Source: Tharpella sp964457755 (GTDB taxonomy: Bacteria > Desulfobacterota > Anaeroferrophillalia > Anaeroferrophillales > Tharpellaceae). From it: a stretch of DNA of 64,000 nucleotides. Below, in pieces: positions 9,096-17,755 of this stretch (position 1 is its first letter; each line of letters begins with the position of its first letter). Position numbers and translations under genes: made by a program. The stretch covers positions 1 through 64,000 of the forward strand of contig CAYWGC010000002.1 of assembly GCA_964457755.1 (NCBI GenBank), given 5' to 3'. The notes beneath the pieces are model-generated. The model made no database searches. It was not told the DNA's origin and worked only from the letters and a program-made list of their open reading frames with translations.

Positions 9096-10196
9096 ATGAT
9101 CTCTTATATCCTGCGCCGTCTTTTGCTCATCATTCCCACTCTGCTGGGAATTTTGACGATCAATTTTTTTATTATTCAAGCGGCCCCCGGGGGGCCGGTT
9201 GAGCAGATGATCGCCCGGCTTGAGTCTACGGTTGAGAGTGCGACGGTGCGGGTTGCCGGCAGTAATAATGCCGAACTTAAGCAGAATGCCTCACGATCCT
9301 CGAGCGCCGACAGCAGTTATCGTGGGGCTCAGGGTCTTGATCCTGAGCTGGTGGCTGAAATCGAAAAACTTTATGGTTTTGATCAACCCCTCTATAAACG
9401 TTATTTTAAGCTTGTCTTAGATTATATCTGTTTCGATTTTGGCGAAAGTTTCTACCGCGACAAAAAAGTTGTCGATCTATTGCTTGAAAAATTGCCGGTT
9501 TCGATCTCTCTGGGTCTCTGGAGTACGTTGATTATCTATCTGGTCTCGATCCCTTTGGGGATTGCCAAAGCGGTGCGTCACGGCAGTCGTTTTGATCTCT
9601 GGAGCAGCACTGTAGTGATCGTCGGCAACGCCATTCCGGTTTTTCTGTTTGCGGTTATCCTGGTTGTCCTTTTTGCCGGTGGCACCTATTTTGACTGGTT
9701 TCCTCTGCGTGGTCTGACTTCCAACAATTTTACTGAGCTTTCATTGGCTGGCAAGATTATCGACTATTTTTATCATCTCGCGCTGCCGGTGACAGCGATG
9801 GTGATCGGCGGTTTTGCGACTTTAACGATGCTGACCAAAAACTCTTTTCTTGATGAGATCGGCAAGCAGTATGTGATTACGGCCCGGGCTAAGGGTTTAA
9901 GTCGCAATCAGGTGCTCTACGGTCATGTTTTCCGGAATGCGATGCTGATCATCATAGCCGGTTTCCCGGCTGCGTTCATCAGTATGTTTTTTGCCGGATC
10001 ACTTTTAATTGAAGTTATCTTTTCTCTTGATGGTCTTGGTCTTTTGGGTTTTGAGGCGACCATTGGCCGTGATTACCCGGTGATGTTTGGCACCCTCTAT
10101 ATCTTCACCTTGATTGGTTTGTTGACTAATCTCTTAAGTGATCTCTGCTATATGGTGGTTGATCCGCGTATCGATTTTGAGGCCCGTGAATTTTAA
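9096..10196 (+). CDS. yejB: ABC peptide transporter permease YejB
   Basis: 366 residues, the usual YejB length. The N-terminus MISYILRRLLLIIPTLLG is the classic first helix of DppB/OppB permeases. The large periplasmic insertion between helices 1 and 2 (about residues 40-105, Ser/Ala-rich) is typical of YejB. The EAA loop is visible as TARAKGLS followed by a conserved G-H-V-F-R-N-A. Its stop overlaps the YejE start by one base, implying translational coupling. Confidence 0.88.
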   Translation: MISYILRRLLLIIPTLLGILTINFFIIQAAPGGPVEQMIARLESTVESATVRVAGSNNAELKQNASRSSSADSSYRGAQGLDPELVAEIEKLYGFDQPLYKRYFKLVLDYICFDFGESFYRDKKVVDLLLEKLPVSISLGLWSTLIIYLVSIPLGIAKAVRHGSRFDLWSSTVVIVGNAIPVFLFAVILVVLFAGGTYFDWFPLRGLTSNNFTELSLAGKIIDYFYHLALPVTAMVIGGFATLTMLTKNSFLDEIGKQYVITARAKGLSRNQVLYGHVFRNAMLIIIAGFPAAFISMFFAGSLLIEVIFSLDGLGLLGFEATIGRDYPVMFGTLYIFTLIGLLTNLLSDLCYMVVDPRIDFEAREF

Positions 10197-11251
10197 TGTC
10201 TGTTTTGGCAAAATTAAAATTAAATCCGGTCAATCAGCGCCGTTGGCAACGTTTTGTTGATAATCGCCGCGGATTCTGGTCGTTGTGGCTTTTTCTGATT
10301 CTTTTCGGGGTTAGTTTAGGGGCTGAATTCATTGTTAATGACAGGCCTCTGCTGATTTCTTGTCAGGGTGAGTTGTTTTGTCCGGTTCTGGTCTCTCATG
10401 CGGAGACTGATTTTGGGGGAGAGTTTGCCACTGAAGCCGATTATCGTGATCCTTACCTGATTGATCTGATCGAACAAAACGGGGGCTGGATTATCTGGCC
10501 GCTGGTGCGCTATCATTACGATACGATCAATTACGAACTTAAGGTTCCGGCACCCTCACCGCCGAGTTCTGCCAACTGGCTTGGTACCGACGATCAGGGG
10601 CGTGATGTTGTGGCTCGACTTATATACGGTTTTCGCATTTCTATTCTTTTTGGTCTCTGCCTGACTTTTTTTGGTTCCTTGATTGGTGTCGCTGCCGGTG
10701 CCGTACAAGGTTATTACGGAGGTAAGGTTGATCTTTTTGGGCAACGTTTTATGGAGATCTGGTCGGGTCTGCCGGTCCTCTATCTCTTGATTATCCTCTC
10801 CAGCTTCGTCCAGCCAAATTTCTGGTGGTTGCTCGGCATTATGCTGCTCTTCTCCTGGATGAGCCTGGTTGGCGTTGTCCGGGCCGAATTTCTGCGCGGC
10901 CGCAATCTTGACTATGTCCGCGCTGCTCAAGCCTTAGGGGCCGGCGATCTGACCGTGATGTTTCGCCATATCCTGCCCAACGCCGTAGTTGCGACCATAA
11001 CCTTCATGCCCTTTATTCTCAACGCTTCAATTACAACTCTGACCTCACTTGATTTTTTAGGTTTTGGCATGCCGCCGGGTTCGCCCTCTCTAGGAGAGTT
11101 GTTAGCTCAGGGTAAAGCCAATCTCCACGCTCCCTGGCTTGGACTTTCAGCCTTTTTTGTTTTAGCTGTAATGCTGAGCCTGCTGGTTTTTATCGGTGAG
11201 GCCGTCCGTGATGCCTTCGATCCACGAGGGGCCACGGGGTTGGGAGGGTAG
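10196..11251 (+). CDS. yejE: ABC peptide transporter permease YejE
   Basis: 351 residues, OppC/DppC-type permease with the YejE-specific N-terminal insertion (NDRPLLI to YELKVPAPSPP) and the NWLGTDDQGRDVVARLIYG signature preceding the transmembrane core. The EAA loop reads YVRAAQALGAGDLTVMFRHI. It would pair with YejB to form the channel. The expected ATPase gene yejF is not next: the following gene is on the opposite strand and encodes an acyltransferase. Confidence 0.87.
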   Translation: MSVLAKLKLNPVNQRRWQRFVDNRRGFWSLWLFLILFGVSLGAEFIVNDRPLLISCQGELFCPVLVSHAETDFGGEFATEADYRDPYLIDLIEQNGGWIIWPLVRYHYDTINYELKVPAPSPPSSANWLGTDDQGRDVVARLIYGFRISILFGLCLTFFGSLIGVAAGAVQGYYGGKVDLFGQRFMEIWSGLPVLYLLIILSSFVQPNFWWLLGIMLLFSWMSLVGVVRAEFLRGRNLDYVRAAQALGAGDLTVMFRHILPNAVVATITFMPFILNASITTLTSLDFLGFGMPPGSPSLGELLAQGKANLHAPWLGLSAFFVLAVMLSLLVFIGEAVRDAFDPRGATGLGG

Positions 11252-11278
11252 TTGTTGATTTGCGATATTCAGCCACAC

Positions 11279-11860
11279 TTAATTGACAGATTTCTCCAAG
11301 TTTATGCCGTAGATATCGGCGTAAAACTCTTTGATTGATTCTATGTCAGCATCGATCGCGCCGGTAGGTTGAAACACGCCTGTAATACCGCCTTCCTTCT
11401 TTTTGTAGTCAATATATCCCAAAGCAATTGGTACATTTGCCCCGTTGGCAATGTGGTAGAAACCAGTTTTCCATTTTTCAACCCGGGATCTGGTACCTTC
11501 TGGAGCATTGACGATTATCAGTTCTGTTGTAGAATTGAAATGGTCGACACACTGCTGCACCATGTTGGTGTTTTTGCTTCTATCGACAGAGATACCGCCC
11601 AGCCATCTGAAAAGTCCTCCAAACGGCCATTTGAACAGGGAACTTTTCCCCAGCCAGTAGGTTTTTATATCCAGAGCAGAAACTATCAGGAGAAAAAGAG
11701 GGAAATCCCAGTTGGATGTGTGAGGAACCGCAATGAGGATATATTTTTTCTGCCCTTCGCTCTGATCCACAGTTTTCCAGCCAACTACTTTCATAATGAC
11801 ACATGAGAGCATCTTCAAGAATGATTTTATTATAGGGTTGTCAAAGACAGTTTTCTGCAT
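11279..11860 (-). CDS. PlsC-like 1-acylglycerol-3-phosphate acyltransferase family protein
   Basis: 193 residues. The acyltransferase H-x4-D motif is HTSNWD and the second block is PEGTRSR, both diagnostic for the LPLAT superfamily. It is shorter than PlsC (~240) and resembles the small 1-acyl-sn-glycerol-3-phosphate acyltransferase-like proteins of unknown acceptor. One hydrophobic segment near FPLFLLIVSAL may associate it with the inner membrane. It stands alone, convergent with yejE. Confidence 0.75.
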   Translation of the reverse strand: MQKTVFDNPIIKSFLKMLSCVIMKVVGWKTVDQSEGQKKYILIAVPHTSNWDFPLFLLIVSALDIKTYWLGKSSLFKWPFGGLFRWLGGISVDRSKNTNMVQQCVDHFNSTTELIIVNAPEGTRSRVEKWKTGFYHIANGANVPIALGYIDYKKKEGGITGVFQPTGAIDADIESIKEFYADIYGINLEKSVN

Positions 11861-11902
11861 AGTTTTAAAAGTTGCTAATCGTTTATTTCAAGGTTTTATG
11901 GT

Positions 11903-11935
11903 TTGCCAAATTTATTGAATTTTTACTGCTATACT
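11903..11935 (+). promoter_or_regulatory. Possible extended -10 promoter upstream of ispG
   Basis: TGCTATACT matches an extended -10 (TGnTATAAT) at 11927-11935. The best upstream -35-like hexamer, TTGCCA at 11903, is 21 bp away, too far for a standard promoter, so recognition would rest on the extended -10. It lies about 150 bp upstream of ispG. Weak call by eye. Confidence 0.3.
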
Positions 11936-12085
11936 AAAAATATTCTTTTCTCAAGTATTTATTATAGATGGAATTTTGTTCTGGTCATTCAGGTTCGGTT
12001 TTGTTCATTAGGACTTGAGGATTATCGAAAGAAATGGTATGCCTCATTGGTGCTATAGAAATCATTTAGAGAGTGGAGTGAAAAT

Positions 12086-13153
12086 TTGAATTTTTGGCCA
12101 CGGCGGCAGAGTCGTGAAATAGAGTTGGGGCAGGTTAAGATTGGGGGTCAGACCCCGGTTTCAGTGCAATCCATGACCAATACCGATACCCGTGATATCG
12201 CGGCAACGGTGGCTCAGATTAAACGCTTGGAAGCGGTTGGTTGTGAACTGGTGCGGGTCGCTGTGCCGGATGAAAAAGCGGCCAAGAGTCTCTCTTTGAT
12301 TAAGAAAGAGATTGCCATCCCCCTGATTGCCGATATTCATTTTAATCATCGTCTGGCGCTGATATCAGTCGAGCAAGGGGTTGATGGTCTGCGACTAAAT
12401 CCCGGAAATATCGGTTCTGCGGCCCGGGTGCGTGAGGTTGTCGCCGCTTGTCGAGAGCAGGCCATTCCAATCCGTATCGGGGTTAATGGCGGCTCTCTTG
12501 AAAAAGAGGTGGTTGAAAGGTATGGCTATACTCCCGAAGCGCTGGTTGAGAGTGCCTTGGGCCATATCCGCTTGTTGGAGGATGAAAATTTTGACATTAT
12601 CAAGATCTCTCTGAAATCTTCAGATGTGATGGCCACGCTTACAGCCTATAGATTGCTGGCAAAACGGGTCGATTATCCTTTTCATATTGGCATCACCGAA
12701 GCTGGAACTAAATTACGGGGCGCAATAAAATCGGCCGTCGGATTAGCTCTGCTTTTGGGTGAAGGTCTGGGTGATACCCTTAGGGTTTCGTTAACGGCGG
12801 CTCCCGAAGAGGAGATTTTTGTTGCTTTCGAAATCTTGAAAAGTATGGGCTTGCGGCAGCGGGGCATTGAACTGATATCTTGTCCAACCTGCGGACGTAC
12901 TGAGGTTGAGCTGATCAAGCTGGCCGAACAAGTTGAAAAAGCCCTGGCCCACATTCAGGAACCTTTGAAAATTGCGGTCATGGGTTGCGTTGTTAATGGT
13001 CCCGGTGAGGCCCGCCACGCCGATTTTGGTATTGCCGGTGGTAAAGGGGTCGGGCTGCTATTTCGCAAAGGGGAGATCTTGGGGAAATTACCCGAGAACG
13101 AACTGGTTAAAGCCCTGGTTGCAGAAGTCGAAAACTATGTTGCTGTCCACTAA
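12086..13153 (+). CDS. ispG: 4-hydroxy-3-methylbut-2-en-1-yl diphosphate synthase IspG
   Basis: 355 residues, usual short bacterial IspG length. It converts methylerythritol cyclodiphosphate to HMBPP in the MEP isoprenoid pathway with a 4Fe-4S cluster. The three cluster cysteines are visible: Cys266 and Cys269 in SCPTCGR and Cys301 in MGCVVNGPGEA, the last block also giving the cluster-ligand region. The N-terminus carries VQSMTNTDTRD. The start is a TTG preceded by GGAGTG, and no ATG fits better. dxs of the same pathway lies about 5.5 kb downstream on the same strand. Confidence 0.95.
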   Translation: MNFWPRRQSREIELGQVKIGGQTPVSVQSMTNTDTRDIAATVAQIKRLEAVGCELVRVAVPDEKAAKSLSLIKKEIAIPLIADIHFNHRLALISVEQGVDGLRLNPGNIGSAARVREVVAACREQAIPIRIGVNGGSLEKEVVERYGYTPEALVESALGHIRLLEDENFDIIKISLKSSDVMATLTAYRLLAKRVDYPFHIGITEAGTKLRGAIKSAVGLALLLGEGLGDTLRVSLTAAPEEEIFVAFEILKSMGLRQRGIELISCPTCGRTEVELIKLAEQVEKALAHIQEPLKIAVMGCVVNGPGEARHADFGIAGGKGVGLLFRKGEILGKLPENELVKALVAEVENYVAVH

Positions 13154-13156
13154 TTT

Positions 13157-13468
13157 ATGAGTCGTTTGCGAAATAAAAATATCTTGAGTGTCGCCTGGTG
13201 GCAGCGCTGGTTGATGGCCGGACGACTCGGTTGGGGCCTGCTTGGAGATCGCCGGGTTCCGCTTTATCTGAAGCTGATTCCGTTAGCGGCGGTGGCCTAT
13301 TTTTTTTCGCCCTATGATCTCTTACCTGATCTGGTAATTCCCGGATTGGGGCAGGTTGATGATCTCCTGGTGATTTTTCTGGCCTGCCGACTTTTTATTA
13401 TGCTTGCGCCTGAAGGCGTTGTCCGCGAACATCAGGAAAAGATAGTTTCGCGTCATTATCAGTTATAA
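13157..13468 (+). CDS. DUF1232 (YkvA-like) membrane protein
   Basis: 103 residues. The SPYDLLPDLVIPGLGQVDDL block is the DUF1232 signature, set between two hydrophobic segments. No biochemical role is established for the family. It starts 3 nt after the ispG stop and ends 5 nt before mutL, so it is inside a tight operon. Confidence 0.82.
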   Translation: MSRLRNKNILSVAWWQRWLMAGRLGWGLLGDRRVPLYLKLIPLAAVAYFFSPYDLLPDLVIPGLGQVDDLLVIFLACRLFIMLAPEGVVREHQEKIVSRHYQL

Positions 13469-13473
13469 AAATT

Positions 13474-15369
13474 ATGAGTAGTAAAGTTCGCGCTGAAATT
13501 CGTCTCCTGCCGCCCGAAGTCTGTAACCAGATTGCCGCCGGTGAAGTGGTTGAACGGCCCGCTTCGGTAGTTAAGGAGTTGGTCGAGAATGCTCTGGATG
13601 CCGGGGCTGATCAGATCAAGGTGGTGATCGAGGAGGGCGGCAAAAATCTGATCGAAGTGATCGATAACGGTCATGGTATGGACGCGGTTCAGGCTCGCCT
13701 TGCCCTGGCGCGTCATGCGACCAGTAAAATCAGCTCTGCGGCCGATCTTTTCGGGGTCCGCAGTTATGGTTTTCGGGGTGAGGCCCTGCCCAGTATTGCT
13801 GCGGTTTCCCGCTTTTCTCTGATTTCTCGCACGCGTGAGATGGAGGCTGCGGTTAAATTGGAAGTTGCCGCCGGCGGTGAGATTCAAGAAAATTCGGTGG
13901 GGGCTCCGGTTGGCACCAAAATAAGGGTTGCCGATCTTTTCTATTCGGTTCCGGCCCGCAAAAAATTTCTAAAAACCACAAATACTGAGAGAGGGGCGGT
14001 TCTGGAACGTCTGCAACGTCTGGCGATGTCCCATCCGGAATGCTCTTTTTTGCTTGAACACAATGGTCGGCGTCTTCTCAACGCAACCCAGGGTGATCGT
14101 GAAAGTGATCGGGTTGCGGCGGTTTTAGGGTTAGATCTTGATGAACAATTTAGGGAATTAGCCGAGGCTGGGGGCGATGAGGTTAAGGTCAGAGGTTATG
14201 TCAGTTTGCCGATGGTCCAACGGTCCAACAGTCGCCACCTCTACTTTTTTGTTAATCGTCGGGCGGTTCGGGATAAGGCTCTCTTACAGGCTCTATTGAA
14301 AGCTTATGAAGGCACCTTGCCCCGGGGCCGCTATCCGGCTGCGGTTCTTTTTCTGACGGTTGCGGATGGGGCGGTGGATGTCAATGTCCATCCGGCCAAA
14401 GAGGAGGTTCGTTTTGCCGATGGCGGTCGAATTTTTGCTTTGATTCGACAGGCTGTGGCCGAAGTTTTAAGTGGCTATCCTACTGTCAATGCGACTCCCG
14501 GTTTTTTTGCACCAGCCGGGGAGCATGAGAGAGCCGGGGATAGGTCGCATTTGTTTGCGCCCGAGCCATCGTCGGAAAACTCTTTGCCGCCGAACTTTTA
14601 CGAAGCTCCAGCGACGAGCGATTTTCCCCGGTCCTCTTCGGGATTTTCGGAGCCGGCCTGGGCCCGGCCCAGCGTCGCGGCCGGGGGTGGCTATCAAAAT
14701 GCCGATCAAAACATCTATGGGGCCAGAGGTTCAGGGCGGGTTGTTGAGTCGCATCCGCTTGAGACCTTGCCCGGTATGCAGAGTTCTGAAATCGGTTTCT
14801 TTTCTTCTATGACGGTTGTCGGCGCGCTCTGGAATGCTTATATTGTTTTGCAATCTCATGATAAATGCTATCTGCTGGATCAGCATGCCGCTCACGAGCG
14901 GGTTGTTTTCGAAGATCTTAAGAGTAAGCGGTTGGGACGTAGTGCCGCCCAGCGTCTGCTGTTGCCGGTTCAGGTAGAGTGTACGCCCGGTGAAGAGGCT
15001 CAGGCCGAAGAGTGCCGGGAACTTCTAAATTCTTTAGGTTTTGAATTTGACTCTTTAGGGCCGCGAACCCTGATTTTACAGACGGTTCCTTTGCTGGTTG
15101 ACGGCTTGTCGGTTGAGACTGTTTTCCTAGAGACTCTGGCCGATATCGCGAGTGGCGGTCGGGGTCAGGAATCTGTGGTTATTGATGCAATGCTGGCCAG
15201 TCTGGCATGCCGGATGGCGGTTAAAGCAAACCAAATATTAAGTACTGGAGAGATTCGAGTGCTCCTCGAAAAGTTAGACAAAACCCCTCTGGCACACACC
15301 TGTCCGCATGGTCGGCCTTTCTATTTCAGCTTGGACCGGGGTGAGATAGAGAAACGTTTTCAGCGTTGA
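13474..15369 (+). CDS. mutL: DNA mismatch repair protein MutL (endonuclease type)
   Basis: 631 residues. The N-terminal GHKL ATPase shows IAAGEVVERPASVVKELVEN, DNGHGM, ATSKI and YGFRGEALPSI. A low-complexity linker covers about residues 335-435. The C-terminal domain holds DQHAAHERVVFE, matching the DQHA-x2-E-x4-E metal-binding motif of nicking MutL proteins, plus CPHGRP near the end. It should therefore nick DNA itself, as expected for bacteria that lack MutH. mutS is not in the window. Confidence 0.95.
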   Translation: MSSKVRAEIRLLPPEVCNQIAAGEVVERPASVVKELVENALDAGADQIKVVIEEGGKNLIEVIDNGHGMDAVQARLALARHATSKISSAADLFGVRSYGFRGEALPSIAAVSRFSLISRTREMEAAVKLEVAAGGEIQENSVGAPVGTKIRVADLFYSVPARKKFLKTTNTERGAVLERLQRLAMSHPECSFLLEHNGRRLLNATQGDRESDRVAAVLGLDLDEQFRELAEAGGDEVKVRGYVSLPMVQRSNSRHLYFFVNRRAVRDKALLQALLKAYEGTLPRGRYPAAVLFLTVADGAVDVNVHPAKEEVRFADGGRIFALIRQAVAEVLSGYPTVNATPGFFAPAGEHERAGDRSHLFAPEPSSENSLPPNFYEAPATSDFPRSSSGFSEPAWARPSVAAGGGYQNADQNIYGARGSGRVVESHPLETLPGMQSSEIGFFSSMTVVGALWNAYIVLQSHDKCYLLDQHAAHERVVFEDLKSKRLGRSAAQRLLLPVQVECTPGEEAQAEECRELLNSLGFEFDSLGPRTLILQTVPLLVDGLSVETVFLETLADIASGGRGQESVVIDAMLASLACRMAVKANQILSTGEIRVLLEKLDKTPLAHTCPHGRPFYFSLDRGEIEKRFQR

Positions 15370-15386
15370 GTGGTTACTGTTTTTAG

Positions 15387-16160
15387 ATGATTATCAATTT
15401 AAACAAGATTGTTTGTCTGGCTCTGCTCTTTATCCTGCTACTCTCAGCTTGCGGCCGCCCGCCGCTTATAACTGAGACTCTTGAAGGGGATGCGGTGGCG
15501 GGTCGGGCGGCCTGGGAAAAACTGGTTGATCTTAAGACTCTTAAAGCGACGGCAATACTCTCGTGGAGGGCGGTCGACGGGCGTCACGGTAAACATCAGG
15601 TACGTCTCTTTATGGAGCCGCCTGAATGTTTAAAGATGCAATGGCTTACCCCTTGGGGATCGGTTGCCGGACAGCTTATAATAGCGACAGATCAATTCTG
15701 GTTTTCCGATTCCCGTCAACGTTTGACCTGGTACGGAAAGACGGCTGATTTAAAGAGTCTATTTCAGCTTGAAGAGAGTCGGAGCTGGACTTCAGCAACC
15801 CAGTTTTTTCAGTATTGGCCACTCTTTTTCAGCTCTCCCCAAGAGGATGATGTGAATTATGGGAGCCTGGCCTCAATTAATTATCTGACAACGGAAGCGG
15901 GTCGTTTCCTTAATAAGGTCATAAATTTTAGAGACGGTGATGAGATGCACATCCGTCTCGATGATCTGGTTGAGGTTGCCGATGGAGGTTTTTTGGCGCA
16001 AAATCTTGAAGCTTTAGGTCATGGTGGTCAGATTACCTTAAGTCTAAAAAAATTTACCGTGCAAGAGAGTCTGGCCCCGGAAACTTTTATTTATGGTTTG
16101 AAAAATTTTAAATTACGCGAATGTACAGTCCTCAAAGGAGATAATAATGTCGGAAAATGA
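15387..16160 (+). CDS. Outer-membrane lipoprotein, LolB/DUF4292-like
   Basis: 257 residues with a lipoprotein signal: hydrophobic core then LLSAC, placing the acylated Cys at about residue 22. The body is a beta-rich LolA/LolB-like fold by pattern (short strands such as MQWLTPWGSVAGQLI), with amphipathic surfaces suited to lipid or lipoprotein binding. Family assignment is by layout, without a diagnostic motif. Its end overlaps trxB by 14 nt. Confidence 0.6.
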   Translation: MIINLNKIVCLALLFILLLSACGRPPLITETLEGDAVAGRAAWEKLVDLKTLKATAILSWRAVDGRHGKHQVRLFMEPPECLKMQWLTPWGSVAGQLIIATDQFWFSDSRQRLTWYGKTADLKSLFQLEESRSWTSATQFFQYWPLFFSSPQEDDVNYGSLASINYLTTEAGRFLNKVINFRDGDEMHIRLDDLVEVADGGFLAQNLEALGHGGQITLSLKKFTVQESLAPETFIYGLKNFKLRECTVLKGDNNVGK

Positions 16161-17076
16161 AAATAGTTTTGATGTTTTGATCATTGGTGGCGGCCCCGCT
16201 GGTTTGACCGCGGGCCTCTATGCGGCCCGGGCCCGGATGAAATGTGTTTTACTGGAAAAAATGATGATGGGCGGTCAGATTGCGACGACCGAAATGGTCG
16301 ATAACTATCCCGGCTTTCCTGAAGGTATAGCCGGAGCGCAAATTGGGCCTCTGTTCGAGACTCAGGCCAAGCGTTTTGGGCTTGAGGTGCGGCAGTTTCA
16401 GGAAGGTCTTACGGTTGAGCGTAGAGACGAAGGTTTTCTCGTGACTTGTGCCAATCGGGATGAGCTTTTTTGTAAAAGCCTGATTGTCGCAACCGGCAGT
16501 GGTTGGACGCCGCTTGGCATTCCCGGAGAAGAGAGCCTGAAAGGGGCCGGGGTCTCCTATTGTGCAACTTGTGATGGGGCTTTTTTCAGGGATTTGGAAC
16601 TAGCGGTTATCGGGGGCGGCAATTCAGCTATCGAGGAGGCTCTTTTCCTGACTAAATTTGCCAGCAAGGTTTATGTGATTCATCGTCGGGATCAACTGCG
16701 GGCCGAGAAAATTGTTCAGGAAAAAGCTTTTGCTAACCCCAAAATAGAGTTTGTCTGGTCGCATGTACCTTTGGAGATCGTCGGGGAAAAAGAGGTCGAA
16801 GGAGTGCGGGTCAAAGATCTCAAAAATGAAGAAGAGCGTCTCCTGCCGGTGGCCGGAGTCTTTATCTATGTCGGTATGAAAGCCGATAGTGATATTGTCA
16901 AAGATCTGGTTGAGGTTGATGCACAGGGTTATATTAAGGCCGCCGAAGATACCGTAACCTCCTGTCCCGGTCTTTTTGCGGCTGGAGATGTGCGCCAGAA
17001 ACCGTTACGACAAGTCGCCACTGCGATTGCCGATGGCGCCACAGCTGCGATTATGGCAGAAAAATATATCGAGTAA
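16147..17076 (+). CDS. trxB: Thioredoxin reductase
   Basis: 309 residues. FAD-binding GGGPAGLTAGLYAAR lies at the N-terminus, the redox pair Cys139-Ala-Thr-Cys142 in CATCDGAFF, the NADPH site GGGNSAIEEA, HRRDQLRAEK, and the C-terminal FAD block GLFAAGDVR. It transfers electrons from NADPH to thioredoxin in the cytoplasm. The start overlaps the preceding lipoprotein gene and has a strong AAAGGAG site. Thioredoxin itself is not seen in the window. Confidence 0.93.
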   Translation: MSENENSFDVLIIGGGPAGLTAGLYAARARMKCVLLEKMMMGGQIATTEMVDNYPGFPEGIAGAQIGPLFETQAKRFGLEVRQFQEGLTVERRDEGFLVTCANRDELFCKSLIVATGSGWTPLGIPGEESLKGAGVSYCATCDGAFFRDLELAVIGGGNSAIEEALFLTKFASKVYVIHRRDQLRAEKIVQEKAFANPKIEFVWSHVPLEIVGEKEVEGVRVKDLKNEEERLLPVAGVFIYVGMKADSDIVKDLVEVDAQGYIKAAEDTVTSCPGLFAAGDVRQKPLRQVATAIADGATAAIMAEKYIE

Positions 17077-17107
17077 TAGTTTCTTACTTTTTTAGGAATT
17101 ACCCTTT

Positions 17108-17755
17108 ATGGATTACGCTTTGTTGCGTAAAAGAATGGTCGAAGAGCAGATTGTCGGCCGTGGTCTCAAGGATCCTCGCATTCTTGAAGTGATGCGCAGA
17201 ATTCCGCGACACCTTTTTGTTAATTCGGGGCTGGCACATCAGGCTTATGGTGATTCAGCTTTACCGATTGGCGAAGCCCAAACTATCAGCCAACCCTATA
17301 TCGTCGCTTATATGTTATCATCTTTAGCCTTGAAAGGTAGCGAGAAGGTTCTTGAGATTGGCATGGGTTCCGGTTATTTGACCGTGTTGCTCTCCTCGTT
17401 AGTGGAAAAAGTTTACGCCATTGAGCGGTTACGTTCTTTGGCGATTCCGGCGCGCCAGCTGCTTGACCAGTTGGAGTGCAATAATGTCCTGGTCAAAATC
17501 TTTGATGGCAGTTATGGTTGGCCTGATGCGGCCCCCTTTGACGCGATTGTGGTGTCGGCGGTAGCTTCCGAAAAGCCTCCGGCTCCACTTTTGCAGCAAC
17601 TGGTGGTCGGGGGCCGACTGGTGATTCCTCTGGTTACCGATAAAGGTCAATATCTTTACCGGATTACCCGGCATGGCGAAAATGATTTTCAGAGTGAACG
17701 TTTATTGGGTTGCAGTTTTGTGAAATTAGTAGGTCGTAATGGCGGGCGGGGATAA
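17108..17755 (+). CDS. pcm: Protein-L-isoaspartate O-methyltransferase
   Basis: 215 residues. GEAQTISQPYIVAYML and the SAM-binding motif LEIGMGSGYLTVLL are diagnostic of PCMT, which repairs isoaspartyl residues in ageing proteins. The gene overlaps the following sigma factor gene by 17 nt. The pcm-rpoS neighbourhood is also known from gammaproteobacteria and supports the naming of the next gene. Confidence 0.93.
   Translation: MDYALLRKRMVEEQIVGRGLKDPRILEVMRRIPRHLFVNSGLAHQAYGDSALPIGEAQTISQPYIVAYMLSSLALKGSEKVLEIGMGSGYLTVLLSSLVEKVYAIERLRSLAIPARQLLDQLECNNVLVKIFDGSYGWPDAAPFDAIVVSAVASEKPPAPLLQQLVVGGRLVIPLVTDKGQYLYRITRHGENDFQSERLLGCSFVKLVGRNGGRG

Noticed and set aside
13459..13887. 142-codon antisense frame over mutL
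   Set aside because: Covers the conserved GHKL ATPase codons on the other strand; no ribosome site or recognisable family.
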